Shown in pieces: positions 48,450 through 61,433 of a stretch of 64,000 nt of DNA. Position 1 is the stretch's first letter. Each line of letters opens with the position of its first letter. The notes below the pieces were generated by a model that saw only the letters and a program-made list of their open reading frames with translations, made no database searches and was not told the DNA's origin. The translations under genes were made by a program, and so were the position numbers. The DNA is from Sindora glabra (lineage: Eukaryota; Streptophyta; Magnoliopsida; Fabales; Fabaceae), in NCBI GenBank assembly GCA_020226215.1, contig CM035227.1, positions 26,477,866 through 26,541,865 on the forward strand, written 5' to 3'.

Positions 48450-51400
48450 TATATACCTTTTGAAGACCAGTTTCTGGTAAAATATGCTAGGTGCTTTTAT
48501 TCAAAGACTCCTCCACTGGTTGCCTTAAGCTTCAAGATGTGATTCATTAATTGTTGGTATGAATCTAACTAATCCCTACCTGGGAAAGGAGAGGAGGCTG
48601 GACAATACTACATAGTAGTTATTATGTTTAGATTGTAACCAAAGTTTTGTGCTCACTTACCCCCAAATTTTTTCAGGAAAGGTGGTTGCAAAGTTTTGTG
48701 CTAAGTACCTTCACCAACAGGTGCTCAAGAGTGATTCGTATGCAGCTGGAGATATAGGAACCTCTCTTCAGAAAGCTTTTTTCAGGTTAGATGGAAAAAG
48801 AAAGATCCTAGTGTTTAGTTTCTTGACAGGTGGTTCCTTTTTTCCATGCACTGTAATCACATGTTGACATTGGTGCTGAAATATTATGTTATTTTAGTAA
48901 TATAGCTAGTTAAAATTTCATTGCTTGAATGTAGTACAATGCATTGCTTACCTTTATTTTCAATTATGAACTAATAATTATGTAAAATTGTAATTTTTGT
49001 CCTGTAAAGTGTTGTTTTAGTATGAAAAGAATGTAGGTTACAATGGTATAATATTTTAGTTCCATTGATGTGTTACACTTGCTTTAGCAATTGGAAGAAT
49101 ATGACAAACACATACACACACACACCCACACACGGGGTTCTCTCTAATTGTAAATTGGAGCTGTGCAGCTTATTTCCTCTCCCTCTTTTAATGAAAAGAT
49201 ACAAGAAAAAAGAAAAATTAAGTTACTCCTATTTTCACTTCCAGGCTTCACTGTCTTTCCCTGCATTCTCCTTTGAAAAAGAACAGGTTTTGGTTGGCAA
49301 TTTAAATCTCTGGTACAATGTTTCTAACTATTATTTATACTGTTTTGCAGAATGGATGATATGATGCGTGGTCAAAGGGGATGGAGGGAATTAGCTGTCT
49401 TGGGGGATAAGATAAACAAATTTACAGGAATGATTGAAGGGTTGATTTGGTCTCCTAGAAGCAGTGATGGTAATGCCCAAGTTGACGATTGGGCTTTTGA
49501 GGAGGTAGAAACGACATTTTAGAAGTATACCTTTAAACTTTACCTGTTAGTATCATACCTTTTAATAGGTCTCACATGCTTTTTGGTGCCAGCATACTGC
49601 TTTAAGTGAAATAAATATTATATTTTAATAATGCATTATGTCTTACCAAATATACTGGTTTTCTCTCTCTATAAGATCAAACTTTTCTCTGAATATCCCT
49701 TCTTCTACTTTTGATTTTTTTTTTCCTTTTTCCTTAGACATTCCGTAATTTTAATCTTGTCATATTCAGGGCCCTCATTCTGATTTTGCTGGACCAACTT
49801 CAGGATGCACTGCTTGTGTTGCAGTTATTAGAGATAACCAGCTTTTTGTTGCAAATGCTGGTGATTCACGTTGTGTGATATCCAGGAAGGGTCAGGTAAC
49901 TTCTGAAATAGGAGTTTTACATCATTTTTTAGTTTATGCTTCAACTGCATTATATGGTGGTGGCTCAACTACAGTACTGTGGAGAATGGTACATGCCCCC
50001 ATAATTTGACCGGTTAAAGTCATTGAAGAAGGCTGTTTGAACATGTGCAAATATAGTTATGCCTTTTTGTCTTGTAGACTATACGTGGGTGAGTTTCTTA
50101 ATCTAGAGTTTTCTCAGATTACATATATTTTCTGACTGTGCCTGTTTTCTACAGGCTTACAATTTGTCCAGGGACCACAAACCTGATCTTGAGATTGAAA
50201 AAGAAAGAATTTTAAAAGCTGGTGGTTTTATTCATGCTGGACGAGTTAATGGCAGTTTAAATCTTGCAAGGGCTATAGGTACATACACGTTGACATACTA
50301 ACGTTTCTGGAGATCACAAGTATACTGCTTTTCCCCACATTTCAATCTTAGCTTGAGTGAGTAGTCTGGCCTTTCTGCATCTAGCTGAGACAACTATTAA
50401 ATTTGTAAGCATGAGCACTGATGGAAGGCAGATTCTCCTCCCCCCAACCTTTTCCTCTCCCTCTCTCTCCAAACCTTTTTTTTTTTTGGTTGCTGAAAGA
50501 GCAAGACAATTGAGTTTTAAAATTACATGTATGAAAATTTCAGAATGTTTATGCTTATGCAGTATATTCTTAAATGTGTGTCTGCTAGTTGTGGACACAA
50601 ATTTTTTTGGGTTCCTATAACTCATTCTTTGACTAGTTTCATTTACTGCAGGTGACATGGAATTTAAACAGAATAAATTTCTGCCTGCTGAAAAGCAAAT
50701 TGTGACTGCTGCTCCTGATATAAACACAGTAAGTTTGTTCCTATTATACAATTTTGCTAACAGCCATAGTGCTTTCACAAGTTGCTTTGAACTTTGTGGG
50801 CCCTATAAAGCTACAACAAACCAATTGGTTAAAACTCAATCATTACTACTTGCTTAAGTATTCTATTTTCAATATCATTGCATTTACTGATACGTTGTAC
50901 TTATTTTTGATATTTGTGTAGGTTGAGCTTTGTGATGATGATGAATTTATAGTTTTAGCATGTGATGGCATATGGTAAACTTATCATAATATTCCATGTC
51001 AATTTTGATTTTAGTTGTTATCATATATTTGGAGGATATAGTGGTCATTTACATCATTAAAATGGTAACCATCAGGATTTTCATCCCCGACACACTGGCC
51101 CGATAATATTATGATTGTCTTAAATATTCCTTGTCTCAAGTCTACAAACACCTCTGTTCCTGCCAACTTTAGTGTGAACCTGCTTCCAGTAATTTGCTTA
51201 CCCTACAAGTTCAGCTATTTATCCTGTGCCCTTGAATACTGTCTTTCACATATTATTTCATAAACTTGGGACAATTTCTTAGGTGCTCTTTTTTCCTTTT
51301 CCAGTGCTAGTCTTGAAAGTCGTGAGTGCCCCTTTATTGACCCCTTTGTTTAAGCCCTGAATTTTTGTAATGGTATCTATTTCTCTTGATTAATTTCAGG

Positions 51401-52140
51401 GATTGCATGTCAAGCCAGCAGTTGGTAGATTTTGTGCATGAACAACTACGGTCGGTGAGTTTTTGACTTCTGATTTCTTCTCTGTTAAGACGATTATGTA
51501 CTCATTTACAAAGCAGCCATCATTCTTGATCGGAGAACTTGTTTATTGGTAGATTTTGGGCATGAACAACTGTGCTGTGCTTGGTTGATGGCAAAGAATT
51601 AATAAAGCATGTTGCTGAGAAACATCAAAATTCTAACTGTTGTTAGGATCAAGTGACAGTCTTCATTACCTAATGCGCGTTTTTACTTTGTAGACATCGT
51701 TCTTTTTACTCAAGCATTAGTATGATGCAAAAGCCTCTCTTTTTTTTTTTTTTGGGGGGGGGGGGTTATAGTAACAAGCAGTGACCTCTTTATGGTCTGC
51801 TGGAGAGTATTTTGTGCTTGAACTGTTCATATGATGGCACATGGATAGAGATTGATAGGTTAATATGATCAGTCGTCTGTGCAGCTATTACATCTTGTAA
51901 GGTTATGATTTGATATGAAACCATCTGATAATGCAGGAAACTAAACTTTCTGTGGTGTGCGAAAGAGTACTTGACCGGTGTTTGGCACCATCGACTGCTG
52001 GCGGTGAGGGGTGTGATAACATGACAATGATCTTGGTGCAGTTCAAGAAACCTTGCCAATCCACTGGGCCAGCCCAAGAGCAATCCTCTTCAAATAGGCA
52101 AGATGAGGCTGAACCAAAACAGGAGACAAGCGAAAATTAG
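47182..52140 (+). CDS. PP2C60: PP2C-type serine/threonine protein phosphatase (PP2C60/PP2C21-like)
   Basis: Ten exons join in frame: 47182-47298, 48023-48086, 48677-48785, 49351-49504, 49770-49895, 50155-50278, 50652-50728, 50922-50974, 51400-51454 and 51937-52140. They give 1083 nt, or 360 residues. All introns are GT-AG. The metal and catalytic motifs of the Mg/Mn-dependent PPM fold are intact: RATMEDAH (33-40), YDGHGG (56-61), AGDSRC (178-183), RDHKPD (196-201), AIGDMEFK (230-237), CDGIWD (271-276) and CDNMT (319-323). The N-terminus MGIYLS fits an N-myristoylation site (Gly2, Ser6), suggesting membrane association. The C-terminal 30 residues are hydrophilic (Gln, Ser, Glu) and probably disordered. 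By recall it is closest to Arabidopsis At4g31860 (PP2C60) and At2g25070. Substrates cannot be inferred from the sequence. The stop is TAG. Confidence 0.96.
48418..48448. repeat. (AAT)n microsatellite in a PP2C intron
   Basis: About ten AAT units within the intron between exons 2 and 3. Confidence 0.95.
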
Positions 52141-53400
52141 AGGTCGGGTTTGGTGCCAAAGCAGCAGTTCAAACATGTATTATATAGTGTGTCTGGATGA
52201 TCAGTTTTCCTTTCAGCTACCATCGTGTAACATGATTATGCTGATGGTATATAAATGTTCTTCCTTTCAGCTGCCTTGTTCAGGAATCCTTGTATCTTCC
52301 CTCACCTTTGCTTGTTACTTTTTATCAATTGCTGTCTATTGGCATTTTCCCTTAACAACCAAGAGATTCTTGTTTGCTACTTTCTTAGCGTGCAAGCAAC
52401 TACAACTTGACATAAAATAATTTCAATACAACAATACTACTCTTGCTCTCTTATTTTCAAATCATTTCACTAACATTGTATCACAAAAAGATTGAGTTTT
52501 AATTTGGATCCAACAGCTCTTTTTTAGAGGATATGAGAAACTCACGTTTAACTTGAATGCTTGCAAGTTAAGCTTTTTATAGTATACTCATAAAAGTTTT
52601 TGTTACTCCTACTGGAGCATTTAAACTAAAAATCTAAAGTAAAATTTACACGTTGACATGAACTAAGATGGAAATTATTATGGTATCATGGGAAAGAGTT
52701 ATGTTATATTACTTATTGTGTTTCGCACATTCTGACTCATTTTATACATGTGCAAGTCAAAAAATTAAATTTAGTTGCATTCGTTCATTCAATCCATTTA
52801 TTTATATTTTATTATGTGTGCGTGTAAATATAATTGTGCAGCAAATTTCTTTGGGTAAAATGAACACAATTTCAATGTTTTATTTTTTGCTAAAATGGGT
52901 ATTTTTCCTTTTAGTGAAAAAAACGTAAATAAGTTACAATAAAAATCAAACGTAAAACCATTTTCTATAAGATTACTTTAGTTGAATATTCAAAATTCTC
53001 TCATGAACTTTTTTGAGTCAATTATAAATGACATCCATTTGATTCCACGTAGATGATAAAAACGTAGAAGAGGAGGATACGGATTAACTAGAACACTAGT
53101 TTTGAAAAAAAAAATTGAGAGAAAGGCATAACTTAAAATAATCAAATAATAAAGGGAGAAAAAATTGAGGATAGAGACAAGTCACATGGGGATAGGAGAT
53201 ATTGGCGATTTCTTCATTTCCCGAGGGTATTCCTGGAACATGAAAATCTTTCTTGGTTTTTGGCGAGTAAGTGGAACTTGCAACTATGTAGCAGGGTGTT
53301 GTAGTAATTTCTCACCACCCCTTGTTTCTTACAGGGAGGGGGCTTCACCATTTCTAGTCGTGTAGGAAAGGTGACAACTGCGAAGCCCATGACACAGCAA
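52141..53400 (+). other. PP2C 3' UTR followed by intergenic sequence
   Basis: Roughly 52141-52430 has UTR-like composition and reaches ACATAAAATAATTTC, a plausible poly-A signal region. The rest up to 53400 shows no gene. Confidence 0.45.
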
Positions 53401-53410
53401 TCTTCGCGGC

Positions 53411-53420
53411 CATATATATC
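53411..53420 (+). promoter_or_regulatory. Candidate TATA box for the downstream small gene
   Basis: GGCCATATATATCC is followed about 15-35 bp later by a CT-rich stretch (CTTCTTTCCCTCTTTCTC), a common plant TATA plus pyrimidine-rich start-site arrangement. It lies about 630 bp before the chosen ATG, so a long leader is implied. Confidence 0.4.
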
Positions 53421-53748
53421 CCTCTCCGCTTCTTTCCCTCTTTCTCTACATAACCAAACCTTCCAATCCAGATAGAGATGCCCTTTCTCTTTCTCTTATT
53501 CTTTTCTCTCTCTAAAATGGTAAACTTAAAATTGGCCCAGCTGGACTGAAAATTTTCCATATGCCAGTATAACAAAAAAAATAAAACAACGGAAGGATAC
53601 GATGAAGGGAAAGCTAGATAGATATGTCTTCTATTGTCCTCCAACCACAGCTCTCTCCATAAAAACAATATCCTCAGGCACTTCCCACAAATGCCCTTCT
53701 CTGTATCCTTCTCCATCACTTATTCCTCCCCCTTTTTTTCTTGCCTTC

Positions 53749-53847
53749 ATGGGCCTTTTCGGGTTCTTACCTTCTTTGGTTTTCGCAGAAGGAGAGACAC
53801 ACCAGGATACAGAGAACTATTTGGTCTTTAATTGTGATTTATTATAA
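53749..53847 (+). other. Possible upstream ORF in the leader of the small gene
   Basis: A 32-codon frame opens MGLFGFLPSLVFAEGE and ends NCDLL at TAA. It lies between the candidate TATA box and the main ATG. A translated uORF would reduce main-frame translation. Whether it is conserved or translated cannot be told from the sequence. Confidence 0.25.
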
Positions 53848-54051
53848 TTGATTCTTAAAGGACCCTGATTTTAATTCTTATCGATCTTCTCTTTCTTGCT
53901 CCTTTGTTTCTGTGGATTTTGCCTTCTGGGTTGGTTTTTCACTCCGTAAAGACGTGATTTTTGAAAAGAAGCGGAGGCCTTTCGTGATTTTTCATCGCAA
54001 CCCGCATCTTATTCTGTCCTATTTTGTTCAAAAATCCGAAATCGAGGGGTG

Positions 54052-55374
54052 ATGATGAGAAGGGGTTTTGGTAGTTCTCATTCATTGTATGGGGTTTCTA
54101 TAGAAGATTCAAAGGTCGATCGGAAATACCAGAATTTGTTGGAAGATTTTTTGGAACTGCAAAAGGTTAGAGTTTTATCTCTTATTTTTTTTTAAACTTT
54201 GATTGTATTTTAATACTGATAATCTGTGTCTTGTACTGGTTTTTTTTTTTTTTAACTCTGCCTAAATTATGCTTATTCTCTCACATTCACGTTCTGTTAC
54301 TGTAAACTCTTTGCTTAATTTCCAATATAGTGACAATAGAAGGAAGAATGGAATTATTATCCTTGTAGTCTATATTTTCAATCCAAAGTCGATCCCGTTA
54401 ACCTAAATAATTTAGAAAGGGAAGCAACAATTCTGTTGGTACTTGGCTTCGGATTTGTGAGATGATTTTGTTCTCATGGGTCACAGTGAATGAGAAACAA
54501 AAATTTGACATCGTAATCTTCTCTATCTCCATTTGTCCAATCTAATTGTAAGACTTAAAATTCTTATCTATCAATCAAATTGAGTTTATCGTCATTCTAG
54601 AATAGTATCTTAGTCTTTTATCATGAACTGTGAATTTGTTACAGGACTATGTTGCAAAGAAAAAGAAATTGCAAACCACAAAGGACAAGAGAGATGTACT
54701 TCTGGATGAAGTTCGGTATGGACTATTGAGAATCCATTCATGACTATTATATTTCCGTGTTAGGAGTAATTCTGTGACCAAGTGCTTTCTGCCTGCAGAT
54801 TCTTAAGGCAACGGCGCAAGTATCTTATGAAGTTACAGTTTACCAAAGTTGAGTCAGAAGGTAGACTACATCAAAATGCAGAAATCCATGATATGCCTAC
54901 TAGAAAGGAGAAGAATTACATTGTCAATGAGGTATCTAATTTTCTGGAATTTGTCACTATTACCTTCAATATGGGTAGCTATAATCCCAACTTCCCTTCT
55001 CTACAGCCATTTTTACTACTGCTTTCATAACACAGTTTCACGTTTTATGGAGAGGGACTAATTTGATTCAGATTGCGATGTATGTGCGAGTGTGAAAATA
55101 GTTGGGAATGGCAGTGACAAGAGTAGCATTTTCCTTCAATATAAGTCAAACAAAGCCACAAATTACATTTCAACTTTGTTTCCATTAATTTTAGAAAATT
55201 GAAGTAAATTCTTTTTTAATGTAGTCTAAAAACATAGAGCAAGAAGGCAGAGGGAGGGAAGGGCTAGGGAGGAAGCCACCAAGGTCGAAGAAGCACAATA
55301 ATTGCCTCATCAATGACAAAAAAAGTGGAAAAAGGAGAATATCATGGCAAGATGAATTAGCCTTGAAAGTGTAA
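54052..55374 (+). CDS. Small basic coiled-coil plant protein of unknown function
   Basis: Four exons join in frame with GT-AG introns: 54052-54165, 54645-54715, 54799-54931 and 55225-55374. They give 468 nt, or 155 residues with a TAA stop. The N-terminus reads MMRRGFGSSHSLYG. Residues about 24-80 (KYQNLLEDFLELQKDY, KKKKLQTTKDKRDVLLDEV, FLRQRRKYL) look like a charged coiled coil. The C-terminus is strongly basic (GRKPPRSKKHNN, KKSGKRR) and ends ISWQDELALKV. I recall plant proteins with this FLR.R..YL plus terminal SWQD..AL.V layout but no assigned function. The basic stretch suggests a nuclear location, which is inference. The last exon is supported by its ATGTAG acceptor, its phase match and its family-like C-terminus. 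The start is the first of two adjacent ATGs. Confidence 0.78.
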
Positions 55375-57420
55375 ATTTCTGGGTTTTAGAGGATGGTTGA
55401 AAGAAACTTCCTTTTTGGCATCGTTTGCTACAAGTGGTTATGTTTATATTACATTGTGATTCACATCTATAATCACATTGTTAACTTAAGATGCAGATAT
55501 TTTGATACTTGTGATACTTGTAATTCTCCCAAACTTGGTCGGTAGACCTTGTTTGAGTAAATATCAAAGTTGGGGACATGAAACTGATTCCTTTTCATAT
55601 AAATAAATATCATGCTATTTGCAGTTGATTGCTGAAGCCTTGAATTATGAGTGACTTGTTAATGAAGTGACGAGCAATAATCCCGCTATCGTGAGCCTTT
55701 TCATGCCTAATATGAATTTTGATACTCTCCTCCTTTTTCTGTCATTTTATTGTTATTTTTGGAGAAATAAAGACATAGTTTTTACTTTGAAACTTTTTTT
55801 TTTAAATAAATGAGATTCACAACTTCAAACGAAATAAAAATTTGTAACTCTCTTTGAAAACGATCCCATTCTTTTCCCAGGAACAGGAAAGGATCTGTAT
55901 TCTGCCAGACATATAGTTATGAGGTTTACATCATAGGACGACCCTGTCTTTCTATTTTGGTCACACTATAAAGATGGTGTTGAATTTTGTGTGTCCTGTC
56001 CAGGCCCTGCAAACTTATATACATAAGTAACAGTTGCTGAAGCTAAGCAAGTATTTGGCATCATGGGAGTTGAAATTGAAAGCTGGGGAGTAATATCGGG
56101 GCCTAATCATGTCTTCAGAAAGAAGAAGGCTTCCTGCAATCGATGTGCCATTCCATTTCACTCTCATTGAATTTGACCATATAAAAATTTAGAGGGGGTG
56201 TTATCTAATATTTTATTTTCCATTTTTACTGTTATATTCTGTTGCCAAAAAAATAAATTTTATTTTAGATTTTACACCCTCTATTGAAAAATATGGTATT
56301 ATCACGTTCACTTTTACATTACAGTTAATACTCATTTATAAGGTAAAATTTTTTGTAAGAGTGTGATATTATCACATCTACTTGTTGATATGAGTTAATA
56401 CCTTTCATAACATGCAAAGGAGACTCTCTCGTTGAAGATGTGAGAGACTTTGCATAATAGTATAACGGTGCTTCAGTATACTTCTGGATATTATTACATA
56501 TTAGATTGATAATTTTTTAGAATGCATCACATAATCATATATTAATAATTAAATCAAATAGTGTATTAGTATAATAATGTGTTAGTAATACATCATAATT
56601 TTTTTAATAATATTTAGCGGGTTAATGCCTGTTAAGTGAGGGCAACTGTAAGTGATTCACTCTCTTCCTCAATGGTGGTAAAAGGCTACTTGCCATGCAG
56701 AGGTTGATTTGATCGCCGAAGCAAGGTTGTTTTCTCTTGACTCCTTTCTCAATGTTCGAAGGTTCTTGCATTCTCATTCTCATCTCTTGAATTACTAGGT
56801 TGTGTTTCTTTTTGGTTTGTAAGCAAGTCCCTATAAAAATAAGCATACTAAATATTTTTAAAGGCAAATTCTACTATGTATTAAGTTTTTAACTCAACAC
56901 ATGAATGAATTAATTTTATTAGTGAATTGTCAGTCATTAAATTGAATACTTTTTCTTTTAAAAAAATGTGAGATTCAATATTAGTCATTAAATACTTAAT
57001 GTATAGATGAATTTAATGTATCAAAAACTCATTTTTTTAAAATAAATAAAAATTTTTAATAAAAAAAATCAAAATTTCAAATTCTGATTAAAATTTGTAC
57101 AAGAATATTATAATATATTATATTATACTACCAAACATAGCCTATTATAATATGGAGATTAATTTCAATATCAACAAGATATAATGGGCAACAAATGTCC
57201 TTTAAATGAGTGAAGACTTAAAAGGCTTGGATGCAATCTTTAGTTAGATAGGATTACTTATGACCATTTTAAATTTTAACTATATTTTAAACCTCTGGTT
57301 GTCAAATATTAAAATATGAGAACACAAATGGTTTGCAATATCTTTGAGGAAGAAGATGTTAATAGGGTAATTCAACTTCAAATTATTTAGTCTCAACCTT
57401 ACTTAATGATTATATACTAT
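55375..57420. other. 3' UTR of the small gene, then intergenic sequence
   Basis: The 3' UTR may end near AAATAAAG at 55764. Beyond that no gene is supported. A minus-strand frame at 56867-56622 is short, not recognised, and not taken as a gene. Confidence 0.45.
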
Positions 57421-57635
57421 TGAAAATATAAATTAGGATTTAAAAGGAGGAGGAAGAAGGGAAAGGCACATAGAAAATTAAAGAGACGACAATTGTGTTT
57501 TAGTAATATCATCTTAGTACAAATTAAGATCTATAGCACTCTATTTATATAGAGTTATTAAGAAATAAGGACTTAAATATATAATTTAACCTAAGCTCGT
57601 ACTATGACCTAATTATTAAATAATATTTTCTAACA
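57421..57635 (-). repeat. LTR-like direct repeat, left copy
   Basis: It begins TGAAAATATAAATTAGGATT and ends TTTTCTAACA. In minus orientation it starts TGTTAGA and would be the 3' LTR. Confidence 0.7.
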
Positions 57636-59148
57636 TTCTCCCTAAGTTAAAGCTTACAAAGCTTAAATTTGTTACATAAATTTGAACTCTAAAAAAAATG
57701 CAATTAAGCATAAAAATAAAGAAAATTTGATACACTTTAAATCATAATGGCTTGCAACAAGTAATAATTGGCGAACAACAAATCCTAAATGCAGACATTC
57801 ACTAATCCTATAAACAATACCAAAACCTCAATAGATACAACTCTAAGAAATCTTAAATCAACTATCACTAATTGCTCCTTCAAACTTTTTTTAGTTGTTT
57901 CCCTTAGCACAATTGACACAATATTTAAAAGTTTTCTGTTAGTTTTTTTGAGCTACTCCTTCAACTTCCGAATTGGTCTTTAAAACCACCACATCCATGG
58001 TTAAAATTAAACCAACTGGTTGCTAACACTTTTAGTTGGAATTACACCAAAACAAAAGCCAAACCATCAAAACAACCATAAGCCATATTGTTGCTAAATT
58101 GTCCTCATCGTAGCTAAACACTAGCACACTACCTTGTAACTCAACATGCACTAAATTCACTTAAAAATGAAAACAAAAATACTAAAAAGAGATATCACAA
58201 CAAATAAAAATAGCAAACTAAATAGAAACAACTAATAATGAGTCCATCACTTCCACTTCACAGCCAAAATTGATGAAATTATGCAACAAAAAATGTCCAA
58301 GTCCAAACTAACCTTTAAATTTTCATAAGTTTTAATAATTTTTCTTTTGAACACCAAAAAACCATTGCCAGCCATAAACATCACCAAAAAACTTACAGTT
58401 GACAATGAACCACCCTATCATACAACAATCATCCACACCTAGAAAACTAGTAAATGATTGGTGACTACTACCAAAAGCATATGGCATGTAATAAGAATAT
58501 AACAAAAATTTGGTCTTCTTATGCATAAACTTTAGAATTGTCCTACAAGTAATCTCAATGCTTTTGGAGGTTGCAACGGATGTTGTTAAAGTACAACCAT
58601 TGTCTAAGGCTAAAGAAAAAGAAAAGAACAAGGCAAAAAAACCAACAGCCATAATAAAGAGCAATATGATGAACCACTTTTATTACCAAAATGAAAAATT
58701 TAACTTTAAATTCCTTTTTGATTCCCTATGCTCCAAAGTTTTCTATAGATGAAGAGGAATAAGATGGAAAAGACTTTCTTCTAGATAAATTGGATAGCTC
58801 AAAGAAAGGTATGGTTTGATTCAATTTTCTATCTAGATTGAAATCTAGATGGAGTAAGAGTTCAATTTGTTTAAAGGATTGACAATATGGATTTTGATAT
58901 TTGAAAAAATTGTTGTTTGCAAAGTGATTAACATTACTTTTTTTAGCACAAACTTAGCTACTTTTTAGTTAAAGAGAGAACTAGAAATAAAAAGAGAACT
59001 AAAAATAGAGAAACAAGGATAAAAGGATTCTTTCATAATCACTAAAAATTAAAAAAATGATTGATAAATAATCAAAATTAGAAATTTACAATAGTAACTA
59101 CTAATTGCAAGTTTCATATGAAGAGTTTTAATCATAACAAATGAATGT

Positions 59149-59295
59149 TACAATAGCATTGTATATCTCTATTCTAAAATGTTATAAAATCTTTAATAGA
59201 CATGCTATATTATAGTTGTAATAGCATTGTATATCTTATGCCAAAGTGATATATACTGTACAAGTTTTAATAGACATATTATATTATTATTGATG
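59149..59295. repeat. Short tandem duplication, period about 66-70 bp
   Basis: AATAGCATTGTATATCT occurs at about 59152 and 59218, and TTTTAATAGACAT or a near form follows each, giving two diverged copies inside the LTR element. Confidence 0.6.
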
Positions 59296-59499
59296 TAAAT
59301 ACATTATATGATGATTATACATGTTCTTATACTGATTTATTATATATTTTGTATATGAATCATGTATATCGATATCTTGATATATTAAATTGAATTAATT
59401 ATAAAGTTCGTAAAGTTTATGAACTTTTGTATAAGAAAGTCCAATAAGTAAAATGAAAGTTAGCATTAAAATAAAGAAATGAAAAATTATATTATACTT

Positions 59500-61370
59500 A
59501 ACCCAAGAACGAGGAAGAAATGTAACAAAAAATGTGATCTAAGTATTGAAGAATGAAAAGATTAAAATTTTTGAAAGTTTGGAAGTATAAAGAAAAGTCC
59601 AAGGACTTGATTAGTATAAGTTTTCATTTTAGGCTAAGACTTTCTTACAAAATAGAGTTTTCATAATATGAAGCTTAAACATATTTTCACAATCTTAACT
59701 TGATCAAAATGTGCTAAAAAAATAGCCTATAATTATATTTTTATAAGATAGCCTATGGGGACACTTCAAAAATTAATGAGATATGAAGTTTTAACTTTTT
59801 AATTCTGACTTTTAGTGACTCTTTTGATCATATTTCATAAAATACTTATGATTTGATTGTTAAACTTTTGATCAAAAAGCTTCCAATGGATATATTATTT
59901 GCTTAAAATGATTAATATATGAAAGAATTATAATTTTTTCAAATTGAGTCTAGAAATCAATTTTTTATGTTCTAGTCCTTTCTAATATTTACTCAAAGAG
60001 ATGTTTATGGATAAGTCGTTTGTTTAAAATGATCAAAATATAAAAGAGTTATGAATTTCACAAGTTAAGTCTCAAAATCATATTTTTACAATTCATTCTT
60101 TTTTATATTTACTCATTATTTTAAACATATTTCAAAAATTATATTAGATATGAGAATAAAACTAGTTTCATTTGAAAGTATACTTAAATAGCTTTTTAAT
60201 GATAGGTCATTTGCTCAAAATGAACTTAAAATAAAAAAGTTATTATTTTTTAAAGTTGAGCTTATAATTTTGTCTTCATGAATTGATTGACTAATCAATT
60301 CCAAACAGGAAGAGGCAAAAATTTTCATCTGAATTGATTGACCAATCAATTACGACTATTCTAGTGCATGTATGATGGCTATAAATGGCTAGTTTTCATT
60401 TCCAACTACCATAAATGGCTATAATACTCTATGGGCTCCTTATATAAGCTAAAAAATATTAAATACAATTAAGAGACAACATAAACTTTATCTTGTAATA
60501 TCATTTTACTTCTTCTTTCATCAAAATTATGATTTGAGCTCTTCATTGTGAAATTTCTCCATTCTAGAAGCTTTATTTGTTTCGTCCACTTTATAAGAGG
60601 GTTTGTGTGAATTGATATTCAACTTTTATAACTTTTTAATTGTAAAAGGTGAAGTATCTCTTGAAAAATCTTAGAAAGGGTAAGGTATCCTTTGTAAAAG
60701 AAGATTTACTTAAGGAAGGGTAAGAGCTTTATAAGGTTTCTTCAGGTGCTAATTGAAACTTGAAGGAATAATGGATTGAAACACAAGCTTGAAAATCTTG
60801 GAGAGTAGATGTACACCTTGGAAAAGATATTCAAGAAAAGAACTGTTATAAATCCTTGTGTTTGATCTTTTTACCCTTACTTTATTTACATTTGTTTATA
60901 TGCTCTATTATCTTGATCATTCGCTCTGTTTTTGTTTATGTTATATTTTGAATTGTGTTTCAATACTTATATTAATGCATCAATGATTAAATACTTAAAG
61001 TGGATGTATATCTATGCATGTATTTTTTAATAATTTATCTATGCATAGTTAATAAAATTGTTAAATGTATTATGTTTCAATATTGATCTTGTTACTTTAA
61101 TGATTAAATAGTTGAAAAAGATATATATCTATAAATATACTTCTTGATTCTTTATTTATGCATAATCGAATAAGTTTATTTGTACTAATTCTTTGAATTG
61201 TCATGTCTGAAGTATAAGCATCTTTGTAAAGCTCTCTTGAAATTGTTTAAATTAAAATTATTTTCATGACTTTTTAAAATTAAAAATTTTTCAAAAGGAA
61301 TTTCAAAAATAGTAAAAGCTTTAAAAACATCTAATTCACCCCTTTTTAGGTGTGAGTTGCTAAGGCTAAC
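59500..61370 (+). mobile_element. LTR-like sequence nested within the larger element
   Basis: The right part has the feel of a large copia (SIRE/Maximus-type) LTR. GAATTGATTGACCAATCAATT is near 60335, a TATA-like CTCCTTATATAAGC near 60438, then a spacer with GGGTAAGGTATCC and GGAAGGGTAAGAG. It ends near TTCACCCCTTTTTAGGTGTGAG (about 61340-61360) and GGCTAACA. Three diverged copies of a phrase like TCATTTGCTCAAAATGA lie at about 59895, 60015 and 60207. No partner LTR or coding region was found. Confidence 0.4.
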
Positions 61371-61433
61371 AGTAACATAACCATTTTTTAAGCTATCGAA
61401 AGCATAGCACCTAATAGGCTTAAGGTACTATAT

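Noticed and set aside
48024..48542. 172-codon plus-strand frame
   Set aside because: It overlaps PP2C exon 2 in another frame and then reads through intron sequence, including the AAT microsatellite.
50314..50778. 154-codon minus-strand frame
   Set aside because: It is antisense to PP2C exon 7 and its introns, with low-complexity composition.
51790..52083. 97-codon minus-strand frame
   Set aside because: It is antisense to the last PP2C exon; the sense strand carries the conserved CDNMT motif.
53354..53719. 121-codon minus-strand frame
   Set aside because: It lies antisense over the promoter and leader of the small gene and has a composition that follows its pyrimidine-rich sequence.
56622..56867. 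81-codon minus-strand frame
   Set aside because: There is no recognisable family, no splice context and no neighbouring exon.
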